A DNA stretch of 60,000 nucleotides from Apostichopus japonicus (GCF_037975245.1 NC_092572.1:8139501-8199500); one strand, 5' to 3'; shown: positions 1-12,477, counted from the stretch's first letter. Notes: a model not told the origin generated them from the sequence alone. Made by a program: numbers and translations.

Positions 1-97
1 ATGAGACGGATGGAGGTGCTGTGTAAGACTCGGTTCCACTCTCTCTGGAGTCCTGGAGGGAGTGTCCCTAGTACTGGTTGGTGTGTGACCTGTAGAC
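1..97 (-). other. candidate extra 3' exon, cut by window edge
   Basis: Downstream of a pyrimidine-rich CCCGCATTATTCCCTCAG acceptor, the minus strand is open from 97 to the window edge. Its phase would continue exon 8 if the ACA|GTAAGA donor at 1286 were used. It encodes a Ser/Thr/Pro/Arg-rich stretch. Nothing else supports it. Confidence 0.2.
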
Positions 98-1282
98 CTG
101 AGGGAATAATGCGGGAGAGAGAGTAGAACCTGTAGTTGGAAAGATGGAAAGAATAGCGCTGGGATTTCTGCATCAATTTTCTGAGCTTCTGAAACAAAAG
201 AAAATGGTGAGACATGGTGAAAGCAGCGGGATGAGTAAATGATAAAAATTAAATGAAAAACTGAAACACTGAAACACAAGAATACAAATACAAGTACAAA
301 TACAAATACAAAGTACAAAGTATATAAGGAGGATCACCCGAAGGGATACAGTAACAAAAGTTTGAATTTTTTGAATTTTTCCTGTTCACAAAGTTATTCC
401 AGTCGGTTGACCTCAAATGAACTCGATCTGCATAAACAATATGTGCTCATTTATTGAATCCACATTCGTAGTAGGAAATTCATGAAACATTCGCTTGTGA
501 AGTTTCCAGGATCGGTTAATTTCAAACAACTGTAGCAACGCTCACAAAGACTTTACAAACTCCGGTATTTCGGAATTTCGTTTTGAGTACATTAAATGAC
601 ACATAAAAGTCTGATAACATTTACATTCTTTCTGGAAACAGTTCGTTTTCCCAGTTTCCTTTCTTTGGGTTGAATTTTGGTACCCTTACGGTAGCATTCG
701 ATGTCTTCTCACAGTCATATACTAAAAAGTAGATAAGAGAGAAGCGGCATAAGTTAATGTACTGAATGTAACGATTCTTTGCTATAAAATATCAACTGCA
801 AGAAAAATGAACTTAGAGAAGGCCTATTATTAGTAGCTTATGAACAGGTCCATACATGAATGCACTTCATCGTGAACCGAAAAAATAGAGAGTTTGGTTA
901 GTACATATTTTACAAGTAGTTAGTGAGAACATTTTCATTCAGCTTGAAAAACGAACCAACTTCCAAGGTACACACAAATTTTGTTCTGTATCTTGGTATT
1001 GTTTCTTTATCTGGTTATTGTATATTGACAAAAAAATCATATTCAGATTATCACTCACTTCTCATGTCCAATCCCTTCAAAGCTGATTCAACTGTCTGTT
1101 TGGCTTTTTCTTTTAAGTCCATCGGAACCGAACATTTTACAAACCTTCATTAGAAAATTAAAAAAAAATATATATATATGTATCTATATATAAAGAAATA
1201 AAAGTCATAATTTATCAAGATAACGAACGATAACACTAATGGCCTTTACCAGATGATTATAACGTGGTATTATTAAACATTC
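98..1282. other. 3' flank of the Ig-NACHT gene
   Basis: No gene is recognised on either strand. It holds short ACAAATACAAGT-type repeats (about 278-330), an AT-rich run (about 1163-1200) and a minus-strand AATAAA (plus tttatt, 450-455). The last could be the polyadenylation signal of the Ig-NACHT gene, giving a 3' UTR of about 830 nt. Confidence 0.4.
450..455 (-). terminator. possible polyadenylation signal AATAAA
   Basis: This is a canonical hexamer on the minus strand downstream of the stop at 1283. It is only positional evidence. Confidence 0.25.
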
Positions 1283-1456
1283 TTACTGTAGAATTTCTGG
1301 ACATTTTCGACCAGTTAGGCTGGTGATGATTGAGACGAATTGGTCTTCATTGACGTTCATTTCCAGAAAAATCAGGAATTTTAATGAGGGCAGTGTTACG
1401 TCTTTGATGAAGTCAATAGCACACTCTTCTCTAAGTGTCATTTTTCTCAGTTTTAC
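1283..1456 (-). CDS. exon 8 of Ig-NACHT gene: C-terminal segment
   Basis: The acceptor CTTCCAACAG joins in frame to exon 7 and gives 57 residues rich in Leu, Glu and Lys (VKLRKMTLREECAIDF and on), ending in TAA at 1285-1283. The sequence resembles the post-NACHT helix/LRR-like tail of NLRs, but no clear LRR consensus is seen. The stop overlaps a donor-like ACA|GTAAGA, so splicing to a further exon is possible. Confidence 0.5.
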   Translation of the reverse strand, partial: VKLRKMTLREECAIDFIKDVTLPSLKFLIFLEMNVNEDQFVSIITSLTGRKCPEILQ

Positions 1457-4400
1457 CTGTTGGAAGACAAGTAATTAGAAACATTAACATTTAGGAACGT
1501 CATATCTGTCCATGTTGAATAACCCGATGAACAACACAAATTCAACAATAACCACTTATCGAGGCAAATCACATTAATGGGTGTTTTTACAGTACACTAA
1601 AATGTAGTTTAGCTAAAACAAATGACCAATCAAATTACGAGACCGTTTAGGCTTTCTGGATATTATATTTTTTGGGCACATGCATGTATCAAGTCATATC
1701 AAAAACGATATAAAGAACTTCCATTTAGAGTAATATGTTAATTGAATAAAATAATTACGGTAGGTAATCAGCCGTTTCATAAAACCAGCTTAGGAATAAT
1801 TTTTTGACAAGTTGAAAATTAGATTCGAAAATTAAATAAACCACATTTTTTTAAATAAATTTACAGAGTTACCACTACTTACATCGGAAGCATTGCAAGC
1901 ATCGCAGAAATCTGTAAAAGCAACTCTGTGGTGTTTCCTGTCAAGGTGTTTTATGTTAATGATCATTTTCCCACCCAGTTTACGCGCTTCATTGTTCATG
2001 CCGTTGATAATTGCCTGCTTCTTCTTGAGATTACTTATTTCATAAATACACTTGATCAAATTGTTCCACATTTTCTGTTCCTTCACAAGAGATTTCACTG
2101 CTTTATCCAATCTAGCATGATTCATTCCGAACATAAACTGTAATAATCTGACCGTTGCATCGTCAGTACTCTTTTTTATAAATTCATCTATCCACGCCCA
2201 CTCTTCATCACTTTCTGGCACATATTGAGCAGCTAGAAATTCCTGAAAGAATTCATGATAAAACATGATTCCAGCGTAGGACGAAAAAGCCAGTTCTTCT
2301 AGGTGACTTCCTCCGCTTCCTACCTTCTTTGAATACTTGAGCAAACCTATGGCTAAGGCAAGTTGGGTTTCTTCTTCACCAAGTTTATCGTTCCAATACT
2401 CGCGTTTTCCCAATGAAAGGCTCATTTTGTTTTCAAATGCTATTTTACCAAGGCTGTCTTCAAGACTCTTAATATCTTCTTGAATGGATAGGTTATTAAC
2501 TTTCTGCACGTATCGGGATTCCAAACAGGTAATCACTAATCTTATTATTGTTGTCAGTTTGTTAACATTCACTTCCTTATATTTCCCTGTTGGATCTAAC
2601 ATTCTGCATGTAATTATATGAACAATCATAATCAGCAAAAGGGGTGTTTCAGAAAAATTATGTGAAATTTCGTTTAATTCCATACATTCAGTAACCTTTT
2701 TTGAAAGTATTTCTGAAGTATCACAAGCTACCGGGGCCTGCATGTCGTTTCTTGGAACAGTGTTATCTTTCTGCTCTGATTCTCCTTGCTTTATCTCGTG
2801 ATGATCATTGGGAATTAACTTTGTTGTTACCTCATCCGACACCTCGTCTGCTGCCATGTTACCTTCATTTGCTTCGTTGTTGGCATCTTCTGTAAAACTT
2901 TTATTTGATTCTATCTGCTCGTCTTTTATTTCTCCTTTTTGAAGTTGCTCCACATCAACAGTTTGGCTGCATTTGGCTGTGTCTTGTTCTTTCTCTTCAG
3001 TGTTTTGTTTCATTTCTTTGGTAACCTCATTTATGTTTTCATCATTCTTCTCCCTATTCAACGGATTTCCATACTTAATACTTTCGGCTTTGTTACATCC
3101 TCCCTCTGTCACCGGCCGGCTGTCGCTATTTGTCGTCTTTATTTCAATCATCTCTTGGTTGTGTGCATTCGATTTGGCTTTTTGTGTGGCGTCTAACTTA
3201 GAGTCTTTCCGATTTGATTTTAGGATCAAGGGTAATTGGGGTATTGCTCGTGATTTAAAATAATATTTGCAGGTTTTATGAATGTACTCATTGACTTGAG
3301 AATTACTGAAACCATTTAATTTTACCTTTGAATATGGTACAGCAAATGAAGCTTGCATGTCATCAACTTCACGAGACGTTACCCAAACCTTGATCCTTTT
3401 AAACTTTTTTTTGTTTATTTTATTATCGAGTAAATTTTCGACCGTCAGATTAGCATCATTTTCACCCTCGTCTTGAAGGAGATTGCCACGTTCTTCTTTA
3501 TCGTTAGTATGATTCTCGGCAGATGTATCGGTACTAATCGTTGACATCGATAGCTCATCAAGCCCATCCAAGAGTACTTGAAACTCAAAATTCAGAAATA
3601 TTTCAACAATATCGTCTACCATCAAATCGATTCCAAAAGGCATCATTTTTTCGACAAGTTCGGAAAGTATCATGGAAGGATCAACCTCTTTAAGGTGAAC
3701 ATATATTAGTATAGGTTCACTGATTTTATCTTTTCTGTCTTTTTTCGGAGTTTTCATCTTTGATACCCAATCGCTAACCAAGTTTTGAGTGTAGGTTGTC
3801 TTCCCGTAACCTAAATCTGCTATAATAAAGACTCGATTATTATCGAAATGAAACTCCGGTGTAGACAGAAAGTCGCTAGCGTGATGACTGACGTCACCGT
3901 TCACGCTAGTGATGGTGCACTGGCATGTAGTGTAAAGAGCATGTATCGGTATTGGTTCACCCCACGGTAGCGGTTTGATGTAGCAAAATTTCTCGTAGTA
4001 CTTCATTAGCCCTTCCACTAAAGTATTTTTCCTCTCTAAAGAAAAACAATAAAAATATCTATGACTGCCAAGATTGTACAACGTTATGATATTATTAAAA
4101 GGAATGGTTACAATGAGAAAGAAATGTATATGTTACCTTAAAACTTGAGTATGACAGGCAGGGATGTCATCAGCAATACACATTAAACTGTTATGTCATG
4201 AACGCTATATGTATGATATATGTATTGAAGATGTATTGAAGATCTTCCATTAAACGAATGTAAATCATTTCTTACAAATAGAAATCTCCTTCATTTATTT
4301 TCGTGTATCTATGAAATCTCCCTTTCGCAATAATACAGCACCAAACTGGTTTTCCTCCTTTACAGTTTTAAAGATCGACTAGGATATGTTTGTTTTTAGC

Positions 4401-7400
4401 TTATCCACACATGTTACTGAATGTGTACACTTGACTAAAGTTGTACCTCATAATTGAGACTTGTGTTTTATTATAACCGTAAGTTTTTACAGCAGTCGCA
4501 TCAAGCCTTTTTGCTTTGGAATAATAATGTTCAAGAGGAAAAATTATATCGTACCTTCCAGTGATTTTGTCTTCGGTTTGGGTTTCGTATGTTTGGTCTG
4601 CAATTCCTGATATAAAAACAGATATGAAATGTATTGAAAGAAATGGATAAATAGGATCACTTTGGGGAGAAAGACTATGAAGTAATAAAGATATAACGTC
4701 CTTCTCACCGTGTTTTGATCCGGAGTGGTATCTTTAGTCGTATCTAAATCAACAAAAACAAAAATAATGAAAATCTGGTAGGTTCATTTTTTGTGGTTTT
4801 GATATATCAATGTCATTTATTAATACACATAATTATTTAATGCAGGTTTGTAAAATGCGTTGTTTCTTATATAATTATATAAGGTGTTAATCAACAGTCT
4901 ACCATGATGCCAACACAGGATAAAACATGAACGACGGTACAACGCAAGCGATGCACGAGTCCGTAGGTCGTGTGTATCCAGCAATAGCGTTACACCTTCA
5001 TACAACACACTCAATAAACATCCATTTTCATCTCAAAATCTGGCAATTTTTGTAAACTTTAGAGGAAAATTAACCAAGAATGTGTCCAAACGGTGCAAAG
5101 AAGTTCTCTACTTTTATAATAGTTGACAGTATCAAAGCAGCTTATATGCATTAGTAAAATAACAAGAATACAGAAATAAGCTATATTGTATGTAGTACGC
5201 TGAACAACACCACGTTATACAATGAATTAAGTCAGCCTGGATCTTACCCAAGGTACACTATACCTGCAGTTGCCATAGCAACATGATAAAATGTTGTATC
5301 AGGACAGGAGTACAGTGCACTAACAAGGTCACTACATATACGTTCTTACTACACTCAACTGTTTGAACTGACAGTGGCGGCACGAGAAATCCGAAGAAAT
5401 TGTGGCAGGTTTGGGGGTGGCAACGAACAGTTTGGGGGGGGGGGGCGATATGAAATTACAAAAAGGGTACCTGAATAAAGTGCAAATCACGAGAACAATT
5501 AAGGGTTTAGGGCACAAGTCCTACCTTCCCAGTCTCCCATCCCACGCTTCACCAGTTACAATAATTTAAATTGATGAATATTTGCGACCGATTAACAAAC
5601 AATAACTAGCTCAGCAATGTTTCGAGAAAAAAAGGAGAAAAAACTTTAACTTTCTTTATGATTACAATTTTATACAGTTACTACCTGCGAATGCATGACC
5701 CTAAAAAGCTGCAGCACTATTATATAGTTCTTGTTCGCCCTTGTACTGTTCAAATTTTGGAGCGCAAAAATATGTATGAAAGTATGCTTGACATATTCTA
5801 CCATTCATGAGGTAAAGATCATATGTTGTGACACCAACTAACATCGTTCTTTTCTTCTATGCATATATTGTTTAGCATAAAAGTTGCCAGAATACTACCT
5901 GCTACATATTTGGGAGTTGCAGCGATAATGGTTCTCTATATTGTTGGTATGGTCGGATTATTGAACGTTATTAGATCAATTCAAAACACCATACATACCC
6001 TTACCTCTTCTTCTGTACAAACAGAAAGCAATGAAAATGGCGCATATTACAACTAAGACAATTATAATTCCAATAACGACGAAGGGCCAGGCGACTTGAC
6101 CTTTAGGGCTACTCGTGGGTTCCATTGAAGGAGGCTCTTTGCAGGCTTCTGAAACGACATAATCAAGACAACGAAGATTGAACACGTCAGTGTTGAAAGT
6201 ATAACGGTGACGCGAGAGGAGCTTCCTGTGTTATTGGCCACAATTGCGTTGTTATCATAAACACGCTTTAAATGTGAAGTAATGCCTTCCTCCCCATACT
6301 ACTTTGTACGCTGTCGAAATTACATTTATCATTGGCCTATTTCCCTTAATACCTGACATAGGACAAGTAAAAACCCAAAGTTCTTACACCTATAGTTATA
6401 AAATAATATGCTATTTGCAAATTATTTAATTTGTAGGTTTCCTTCTCCAAAGAGAAGACCTATAATTTTAGTCTTGCTATGGGTATACGTTTTGCCATAA
6501 TTGTGGATATATCATATAGTAATACAAAAACGTGTGCTGCATTTTATTACTGGCACAGAGGTCTACCTAATGTGTCCAAGGTTTTAACCACTAAATACCA
6601 TTAAGACATAACTATTTCTTTATCTATGCGTTATGTCCATATCCCTTCGTTATGCTACAATGTCCGTCTGGTATGTTCAAAACGTGTACGACCTAATTAT
6701 AAACTGCCAAAGATGAGCATGGAAAATGGTTCAATAAACAGCAATGCATTACTAATACCATCACAAATTTGCCAGTCAGTATTACGGTACCTTTATCTAT
6801 CCTAACAGTGCTGTAGTGAGAATTAAGAAGAGGAGCAAGCGGAAAGTCTGACAAGGAAGCGATGCATCTGAAAGTAGCATTTGCTCCACAACCATGTGTT
6901 GTGTATTCAATGGTTTTCTCAGTGTACCATCTGTCATCCATTTCTTTATGAGTTTGCTCTTCTTTGGTGAAGCTCACTCCAGACTGGTTAGTTACAATCC
7001 AGTCTACGTCCATCATTGGTCGAGAGCCACTCACATAACAAGTAAGTGATCCAAAAGTAGTAACGTTCAGTTGACATCCAGTACAGGTCGTACCACAGGC
7101 ATCAATCAGTGGGCACGGAGGATCGGGTCGAACTGTATAGAAGGATAATTTATATAACATGTTAACTAGACATCTAAAGGAAAAACACCATTGTAATATC
7201 AGTATGGTGTTTCCACCATTGTGGACAAGAATGTACCAATCGAATGGATTAGTATAGGAATGTGATTAACCAACACATTGGAACCCAAGAAAGTACCTCT
7301 TAGTATATTTATTTGTCAAAATGTTCTAACATATTTGCCAAAGGCTACTGTAGAGCAAGGTTTGCCCATCCATTTTCCTCATATATATTTTGTCCATTTT

Positions 7401-10400
7401 TCTTGAAAAAATGGATTACTTTAATTTTATATTTGGAGTTGTACGCAAAAGAACAAATAATTTGTTGCCTCACCAAGCTGGATCTACATACCAAGTATGA
7501 ACTTCAACAACAATGTACTTTTCTAAAGTACCGTATTTGCAAGGTTTTTAGATATATGTTGACTGCAAATGACGTAAGTGACATCCACCAATTTCAATAA
7601 AGTTCTTGTACTCACCAAGGGAGATAAAATACCAACAATTAACTTCTATAAAGATATAACTTTTGAGTTATCGTGTTTACAAAGTTTTAAGACTTTGATC
7701 TCTGTTGATCTCTGTTTCTAAAAGTCTTTCATATTGATCTTGGAATATATGGTCCAACGGATGATGTTAACATGTGAATTCGCATTGAATATTCAAAAGT
7801 GGTCTTTATTTATTGCAATATATTTTGTATGATTGGTAAAAGTTTCACAGATAGAAGCTGAATCTACAAAAATAAAAAAGAATACGTTTATAGTATAACC
7901 TACATTAGTAATGATAATGCGTTTTATTACCAAAATTAATTATATTCACCTTAAATCTATATATAGGAAAAAAAATACAAAGGGACTTCAATTGTTCCTA
8001 CATCGAGTGACATGATGATATCACACATTGCAAATGTTTATTTTCTTCTGAATGGAGCAAAGTTTGCTTATAAACAATCAGAAGTTCGTCGTCGCAAATA
8101 TCTCTATCTTGAAAGCTAAACAAATTTGATTGATTCTTGCTTTGCCTTGAATATCGTCAAATATTGAATAACTTAATCGTGGACATGTTTCTTTTCTACT
8201 TATATTTTTATCATCAGCTAAGTTTCTCATCAATGTTATAACTGTTATCAACGTAGCTCATACCAATACTTACTGTACACTTGCAGTTCTGTTGTAGTTG
8301 TATCAAAGTCAAATTCATTAAAATAAACTATTAACGTGTATTTTCCTTCGTGCTTAAGTTCTGTGTTGGTTATATTCAAGGATTTGTTGTCGGTAAAGCT
8401 GTACTCCTTATGCGGGGATTTTTCTCCTTCGTCGTCAAAAGAAAGTATTGGAAAAGTACGCGTATCTTCACCTCTAAACCAATACACATAATATTGATCA
8501 CCGATAACGTTACAGGCAATGATGTTCGGCTTGCCTAATTCTGCAAAGTACACGCTGTCACAGCTAATACTTTCTGCTCCTGTGAAGAAAAAATATTGTT
8601 ACGGAATGTATCAAACTTAAAACAATGCGTCGTATAAAGTGTGGTTATGTTATATGCAATACATCCGTGCAAACAATTTATATGGTTATGTAAGATATTT
8701 TGACCTTGTATGGTACAGGTGGTGTGACATTGTTAGAATAATTAAATGCGCACGCCCCCATCACCATCGTCAGTCGGGAGAAATTGTTCTGCAAGGGAAA
8801 ATCGTTCAGCGGGATTTTTTTTCAGCCGGGGGAAGAATCAGAAGTATTTGTTAACTTCAGAGTCACTTATGTAGACCTAATTTGTAGTCTTATTATGCTT
8901 CAAAATGGAAGCGATTGCTGCTGTAATAAGAGGGGCGAGTTACATCTCTTTACAGTCTTCGATGCAACGAGCGGTGGTTTCATGTAGGTTTGGTATGGTT
9001 ATGCGCGCTGTAATATAACATTATATTAATTAGACACAGTTAAGTATCCTAGACTATGCAGTAGATATGTACATTTTAGAAGCCAAAGGTGCGTGACGAG
9101 AGTACCTTAGGTTGGGCGACTTATGTAAATCATTACCCTCACTAGAAGTGAATTCGTTGTAAATTAATTTAAGAGTTCCTTTAAAAAGGCAACCCAGATT
9201 TTGAGGAATTTTAATACGAGTTAAAGTGTTGCGGGTCATATTTAAAAAAGTAAGGGATCTATTTAATTACATGAAGTACTGAAAACTAAGTGGAGCAGTC
9301 AAACAACCGCTTTAAGAACGCAAAAAAACATATTTCGTGCCGTCAGAGGGCAATATAGGTATGTATAATTGTTAACAATTTTAATGACCAATGCCTCCGA
9401 CATTGTGTAGGCACTGTGTGTAAATGGTTCAGTGAGGATTTATTCATGTGTTATTTAATCATTTATAACTTAAAATGTCTGTATCCATTTGGGGGAAATG
9501 GTATCTGTTGGTAAGTTTCTGTTTTCACGTAACAGCGTCGACCTCTGGTAAGTAGGCTATATAGATTATTTGGTGTATAGCAATTTGTATTATTTGGTGT
9601 ATAGCAATTTGTTGGGTCATCTTTTTAACTGCTAAACAAACCATCAACGTGGATACGTTCTCTCCGCTCATGGCCAAAACATATACATTCAGTTCGATTT
9701 TCCATTATATACAAAATTTAATCCATTTTGAACTCCATGAAATCACTTCTGAACTGCGTCATATAGTCCTGTTCCATCATTTACGGGTTTTTTTTCTTCA
9801 TAATAATTAAATATATAAATATACATTCCAATTATATCCTAGTCGTACACATTGCCATGTCCTTAAGACTAGAATTACTTCCTTAACAGTATTCAATACC
9901 TCCCATCAACCTCACGTTCTTTTTAAAAAAACGGTCGTTCAACTAAGCAAATTATCAGTGACTATTCCTGTGCTCTTTTGGTAAAGTACATGTATGCAGT
10001 TTGTTTTATAGATTAACGCCTCATGATAAGTTTACTGTTGGGTATTTACCATCTCACTAGTATTTCTGTCCAATTATTCTGTTGTATATGCAGGAGTACA
10101 TGTATGCAGTTTGTTTTTATAGATTAGCGTCTCATGACAGGTATACTGTTGGGTATTTACAATCTCATAGTATTTCTGTTCAATTATTCTGTTGTATATA
10201 TGCAGAAGTATATATATGTGTAACGTTTGATGTTTACGTATATGTCTTATTTACGTAGATACAAACAGAGTCAGATCTTTTCGGAGGTCGCCATGTTTAT
10301 TGCTGATCTGAAAGAGGTCGCTCTTTACCTTTACACGAATTACAACATGATCGCAATATTAATACATTACAGTATTCACTTTGCTTTTATAGATTAGCTG

Positions 10401-11257
10401 TCTCATGATAAGTTTACTGGTGGGTATTTACCATCTCATAGTATTTCTGTCCAATTATTCTGTTGTATATATGTAGAAGTGTAGTTCCCTAAATTTGTTT
10501 TTTGCTCCCTTATTCTTGCTCCCTTATCATTTTTGTCCTCTGTTCTGAGGTACCTCGTGTCTTACCTAAGTTGATAACTTCATGTCACAACTTTGCTTGT
10601 TGTGTATTTAACGTAATCAATCATCTGGGTACATTGGGTCATTGAAAAACAAATGAATTGAAATGTTCAACGTTTAATTGACACATTTACGTATTCTTGA
10701 AAACTCGACAAGCTGTATATGTAGCTAGCTTATTTTGAAGCAAAAAAAGAAAGGAATGTGGAAATACTTGAAACCAGAATGGACTTCGTGTACTATATTT
10801 TAAGCAAATTTGATAGATAAACTTACACTAATTGCAATACAAATTCCTTTGGTGACATATTTTTGTTGAGTACCAACAAATACCAAGATAAACATATCAA
10901 ATTCCTGAACTCTTAAGTAGAACATTATACAGTTTTTCTAAAAAAAAATAACAATGCACATTGTCAATAAGTCAACACACCGTATAAACATTTTCTGGAC
11001 TCCAAGATCTTTCGATTATCCATAAAGGAGCTTTAAGACGATCACTTTGGTAAAACAATGATTAACATTATCATATTAATCCATGCGAGCACTTAGCATT
11101 CCTCTCTCTGCAGGTTAGGGATGAAATTGTCTTTGAAAGCGAGGCTTTCACACATAATTTAGTAATACTGACTTGAAATATACGTACCCCCTCTACTAAG
11201 TGATGTCGCTAAAACTAAACCCAGGATAACAACCGTTGCAATACTCAGTCGATCCAT
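1283..11257 (-). CDS. Ig-Ig-transmembrane-NACHT receptor (NLR-like), 8 exons
   Basis: Predicted single-pass surface receptor whose cytosolic part is a STAND/NACHT NTPase. Coding exons in transcript order are 11257-11188, 8579-8274, 7132-6791, 6148-6005, 4743-4709, 4606-4555, 4035-1883 and 1456-1283. Every junction has GT-AG, and the phases add up to 1092 codons including the stop (1091 residues). Layout: signal peptide 1-22, Ig-like 24-125, Ig-like 126-239, TM about 261-284 followed by RRR, charged linker 288-316, NACHT plus helical domain about 385-925, and a short C-terminal part with no evident LRR array. NACHT proteins normally are cytosolic oligomerising sensors; the Ig ectodomain and TM are inferred from exon phase, not transcripts. 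Alternatives: two separate genes, with the NACHT exon starting its own transcript, or an extra linker exon missed between 4.75 and 6.0 kb. Confidence 0.68.
1883..4035 (-). CDS. exon 7 of Ig-NACHT gene: NACHT NTPase and helical domain
   Basis: A 2153-nt exon following a TTTTTCTTTAG acceptor. Walker A is ADLGYGKTT (protein about 389-397, Lys395), Walker B is VLLDGLDEL (about 470-478), and the sensor-type arginine is in WVTSR (about 538). The NLR-type motif FYHEFFQEFLAAQ lies near 908-920. Between the ARC-like part and the winged-helix region, roughly residues 590-760, is a Lys/Glu/Asn/Asp-rich segment with no predicted fold, and a shorter acidic loop follows Walker B. The exon ends at GAT|GTAAGT; read through, it would stop after about 15 more codons. 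Nucleotide-dependent oligomerisation is the known family behaviour. Confidence 0.85.
4555..4743 (-). CDS. exons 5 and 6 of Ig-NACHT gene: cytosolic linker
   Basis: Two micro-exons, 4743-4709 (35 nt) and 4606-4555 (52 nt), have good GT-AG borders. Together they carry the reading frame from the TM exon to the NACHT exon, encoding a Thr/Lys/Pro-rich polar linker (for example KPKPKTKSLE). Skipping the 35-nt exon also keeps an open frame through exon 6, but then exon 6 ends in a phase that does not fit the NACHT exon. Inclusion of both is therefore preferred. No known motif was recognised. Confidence 0.5.
6005..6148 (-). CDS. exon 4 of Ig-NACHT gene: transmembrane helix
   Basis: A Pro/Ser-rich stalk is followed by about 24 hydrophobic residues (PFVVIGIIIVLVVICAIFIA and on) and then YRRR, a stop-transfer signal placing the C-terminal side in the cytosol. 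The acceptor is CGTTTCAG and the donor GTAAGG; phase 1 at both ends, as for the Ig exons. Confidence 0.72.
6791..7132 (-). CDS. exon 3 of Ig-NACHT gene: Ig-like domain 2
   Basis: The acceptor is TTCTATACAG and the donor GTACCG; both ends are phase 1. The domain shows a cysteine-rich N-terminal strand (four Cys in about 15 residues), the Ig cysteine GSLTCYV, the core tryptophan DVDWIV and the second cysteine ATFRCIA. Sites NVT, NQS and NAT are potential N-glycosylation positions. It most resembles C2-type Ig domains of vertebrate and invertebrate adhesion receptors. Confidence 0.68.
8274..8579 (-). CDS. exon 2 of Ig-NACHT gene: Ig-like domain 1
   Basis: The acceptor is TTCTTCACAG and the donor GTAAGT; both ends are phase 1. 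The domain has the first Ig cysteine (IIACNV) and the core tryptophan (VYWFRG). It also has the usual pre-cysteine turn (HEGKYTLIV), but the second canonical cysteine is replaced by Leu or Ile. A potential N-glycosylation site (NIT) is present. This is a V/I-type Ig fold lacking its intradomain disulfide, or pairing with another Cys (CDS near the N end). Confidence 0.65.
9984..10485. repeat. three copies of a ~107-bp direct repeat in intron 1
   Basis: Copies start near 9984, 10094 and 10375. Each contains tatagatta..ctcatga..ag and ttctgttgtatat. The first two are adjacent; the third is separated by about 170 bp of unrelated sequence. They lie in the intron between the signal-peptide and first Ig exons. 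Confidence 0.75.
11188..11257 (-). CDS. exon 1 of Ig-NACHT gene: signal peptide
   Basis: The ATG lies at 11257-11255. It is followed by a short polar start (MDRLS) and a hydrophobic core (VVILGLVLATSL) typical of a signal peptide. The exon ends at a GTACGT donor after one base of a codon (phase 1). No Ig or TM exon lies further upstream, so this is chosen as the first coding exon. Confidence 0.65.
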
Positions 11258-12408
11258 CTTGAGCTAGAAATCTAAAATATCAAGAGAGGATCAATATTTG
11301 ATTATTATAGTTATGGAGAGGTTATGGTAAATGTTAGAGAAAACGGATACGCATACTCGGTCACTCGTTATATAATATTCTATTTCCCATTCCAAAATAC
11401 GTTATGTTCATTAAAAATTCATTGTAATAATTTTAAATTTAAATGATATCAAGAAATTACACATTTTAAAAAACAATGTTATGACGCTTCGATAAACAGA
11501 ACATGCTTAAAATGTAAGGAACTGCATTTTGCATTTTGACCTCATAATCTCACACACAATAACCAAAAGCGATGAAGGACAATAAACATATTGTTTGAAG
11601 AAAAATATCAAGAAGTCTAGTATATGGGGTAATATCTAACAATGATATCTCCCAAGTGAAAATTGATAAAATATGTAGTTTTTAAAAGTTGTACTAGTTT
11701 TCAGTATTTCTAACATACGTTCGGGCGTGCATCGTTTGAAACCTTTATTTTTGTAACAGAGAGAGTTAAAACGTAGAACAAAAATGAACAGTTATTATGT
11801 CGAATGGAATTTGACTTACATCTGTTAGCGACTAAATGCGTTTTAAAAACCGGAATACATTTTACCTATTTTACCATTTTACCTAAGTCGTGTGAAACTA
11901 AGTGTTTTAATAACTATTATAATTTAATCGTTTCCTACCTGAAAATGGTGGTTTAATTTCTTCCTCACTCTTTTTTCTACTATTTTATTAAGTGATATGC
12001 ATTTACATTTGATACACTTGACAAAATTTTAAACGGTGGTCTTATTGCCTGAATACGTTTAGTATGTATTGAACATTCAAATTTGGTAATGTATAAATCA
12101 TTTAGCAAATTTTAATCATTTGAAAACCTTTAAGAGATGTTTTAATAATCTTAAAATCATTTGCAATCTCTTCAAAGACTGCCAAACATGTCGACGCTAA
12201 ATTATTATGACATCAAAATAAAGAGGTAATAAATGCAAAGCTCTAGTCAAATTTAAACAATTATACACCAACTATGGAGACAATTTTGTTTTTTGATTTT
12301 CAATTAATTTGGGAGTTTACATACCCATAATCAACATGTGTAAAAATAAAAATCGAAAACCTACTATAACCTATCAAAAAACGACCACGAAAATGGACGT
12401 TTTGGGTA

Positions 12409-12418
12409 GTCACGTGAC
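12409..12418. promoter_or_regulatory. GTCACGTGAC palindrome (CLEAR/E-box consensus)
   Basis: A perfect 10-bp palindrome matching the binding consensus of MiT/TFE and USF bHLH-zip factors. Function here is inferred only from the motif and its position between two divergent genes. Confidence 0.4.
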
Positions 12419-12477
12419 ATGTACCTCTGGAATGTCTGAAAACAGAGATCGACCCAAAGGAGCCTCCGGTGACCGTG

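Noticed and set aside
2701-3263. Plus-strand open frames (hydrophobic) opposite the NACHT exon
   Set aside because: Mirror frames of the charged low-complexity insert of the minus-strand exon.
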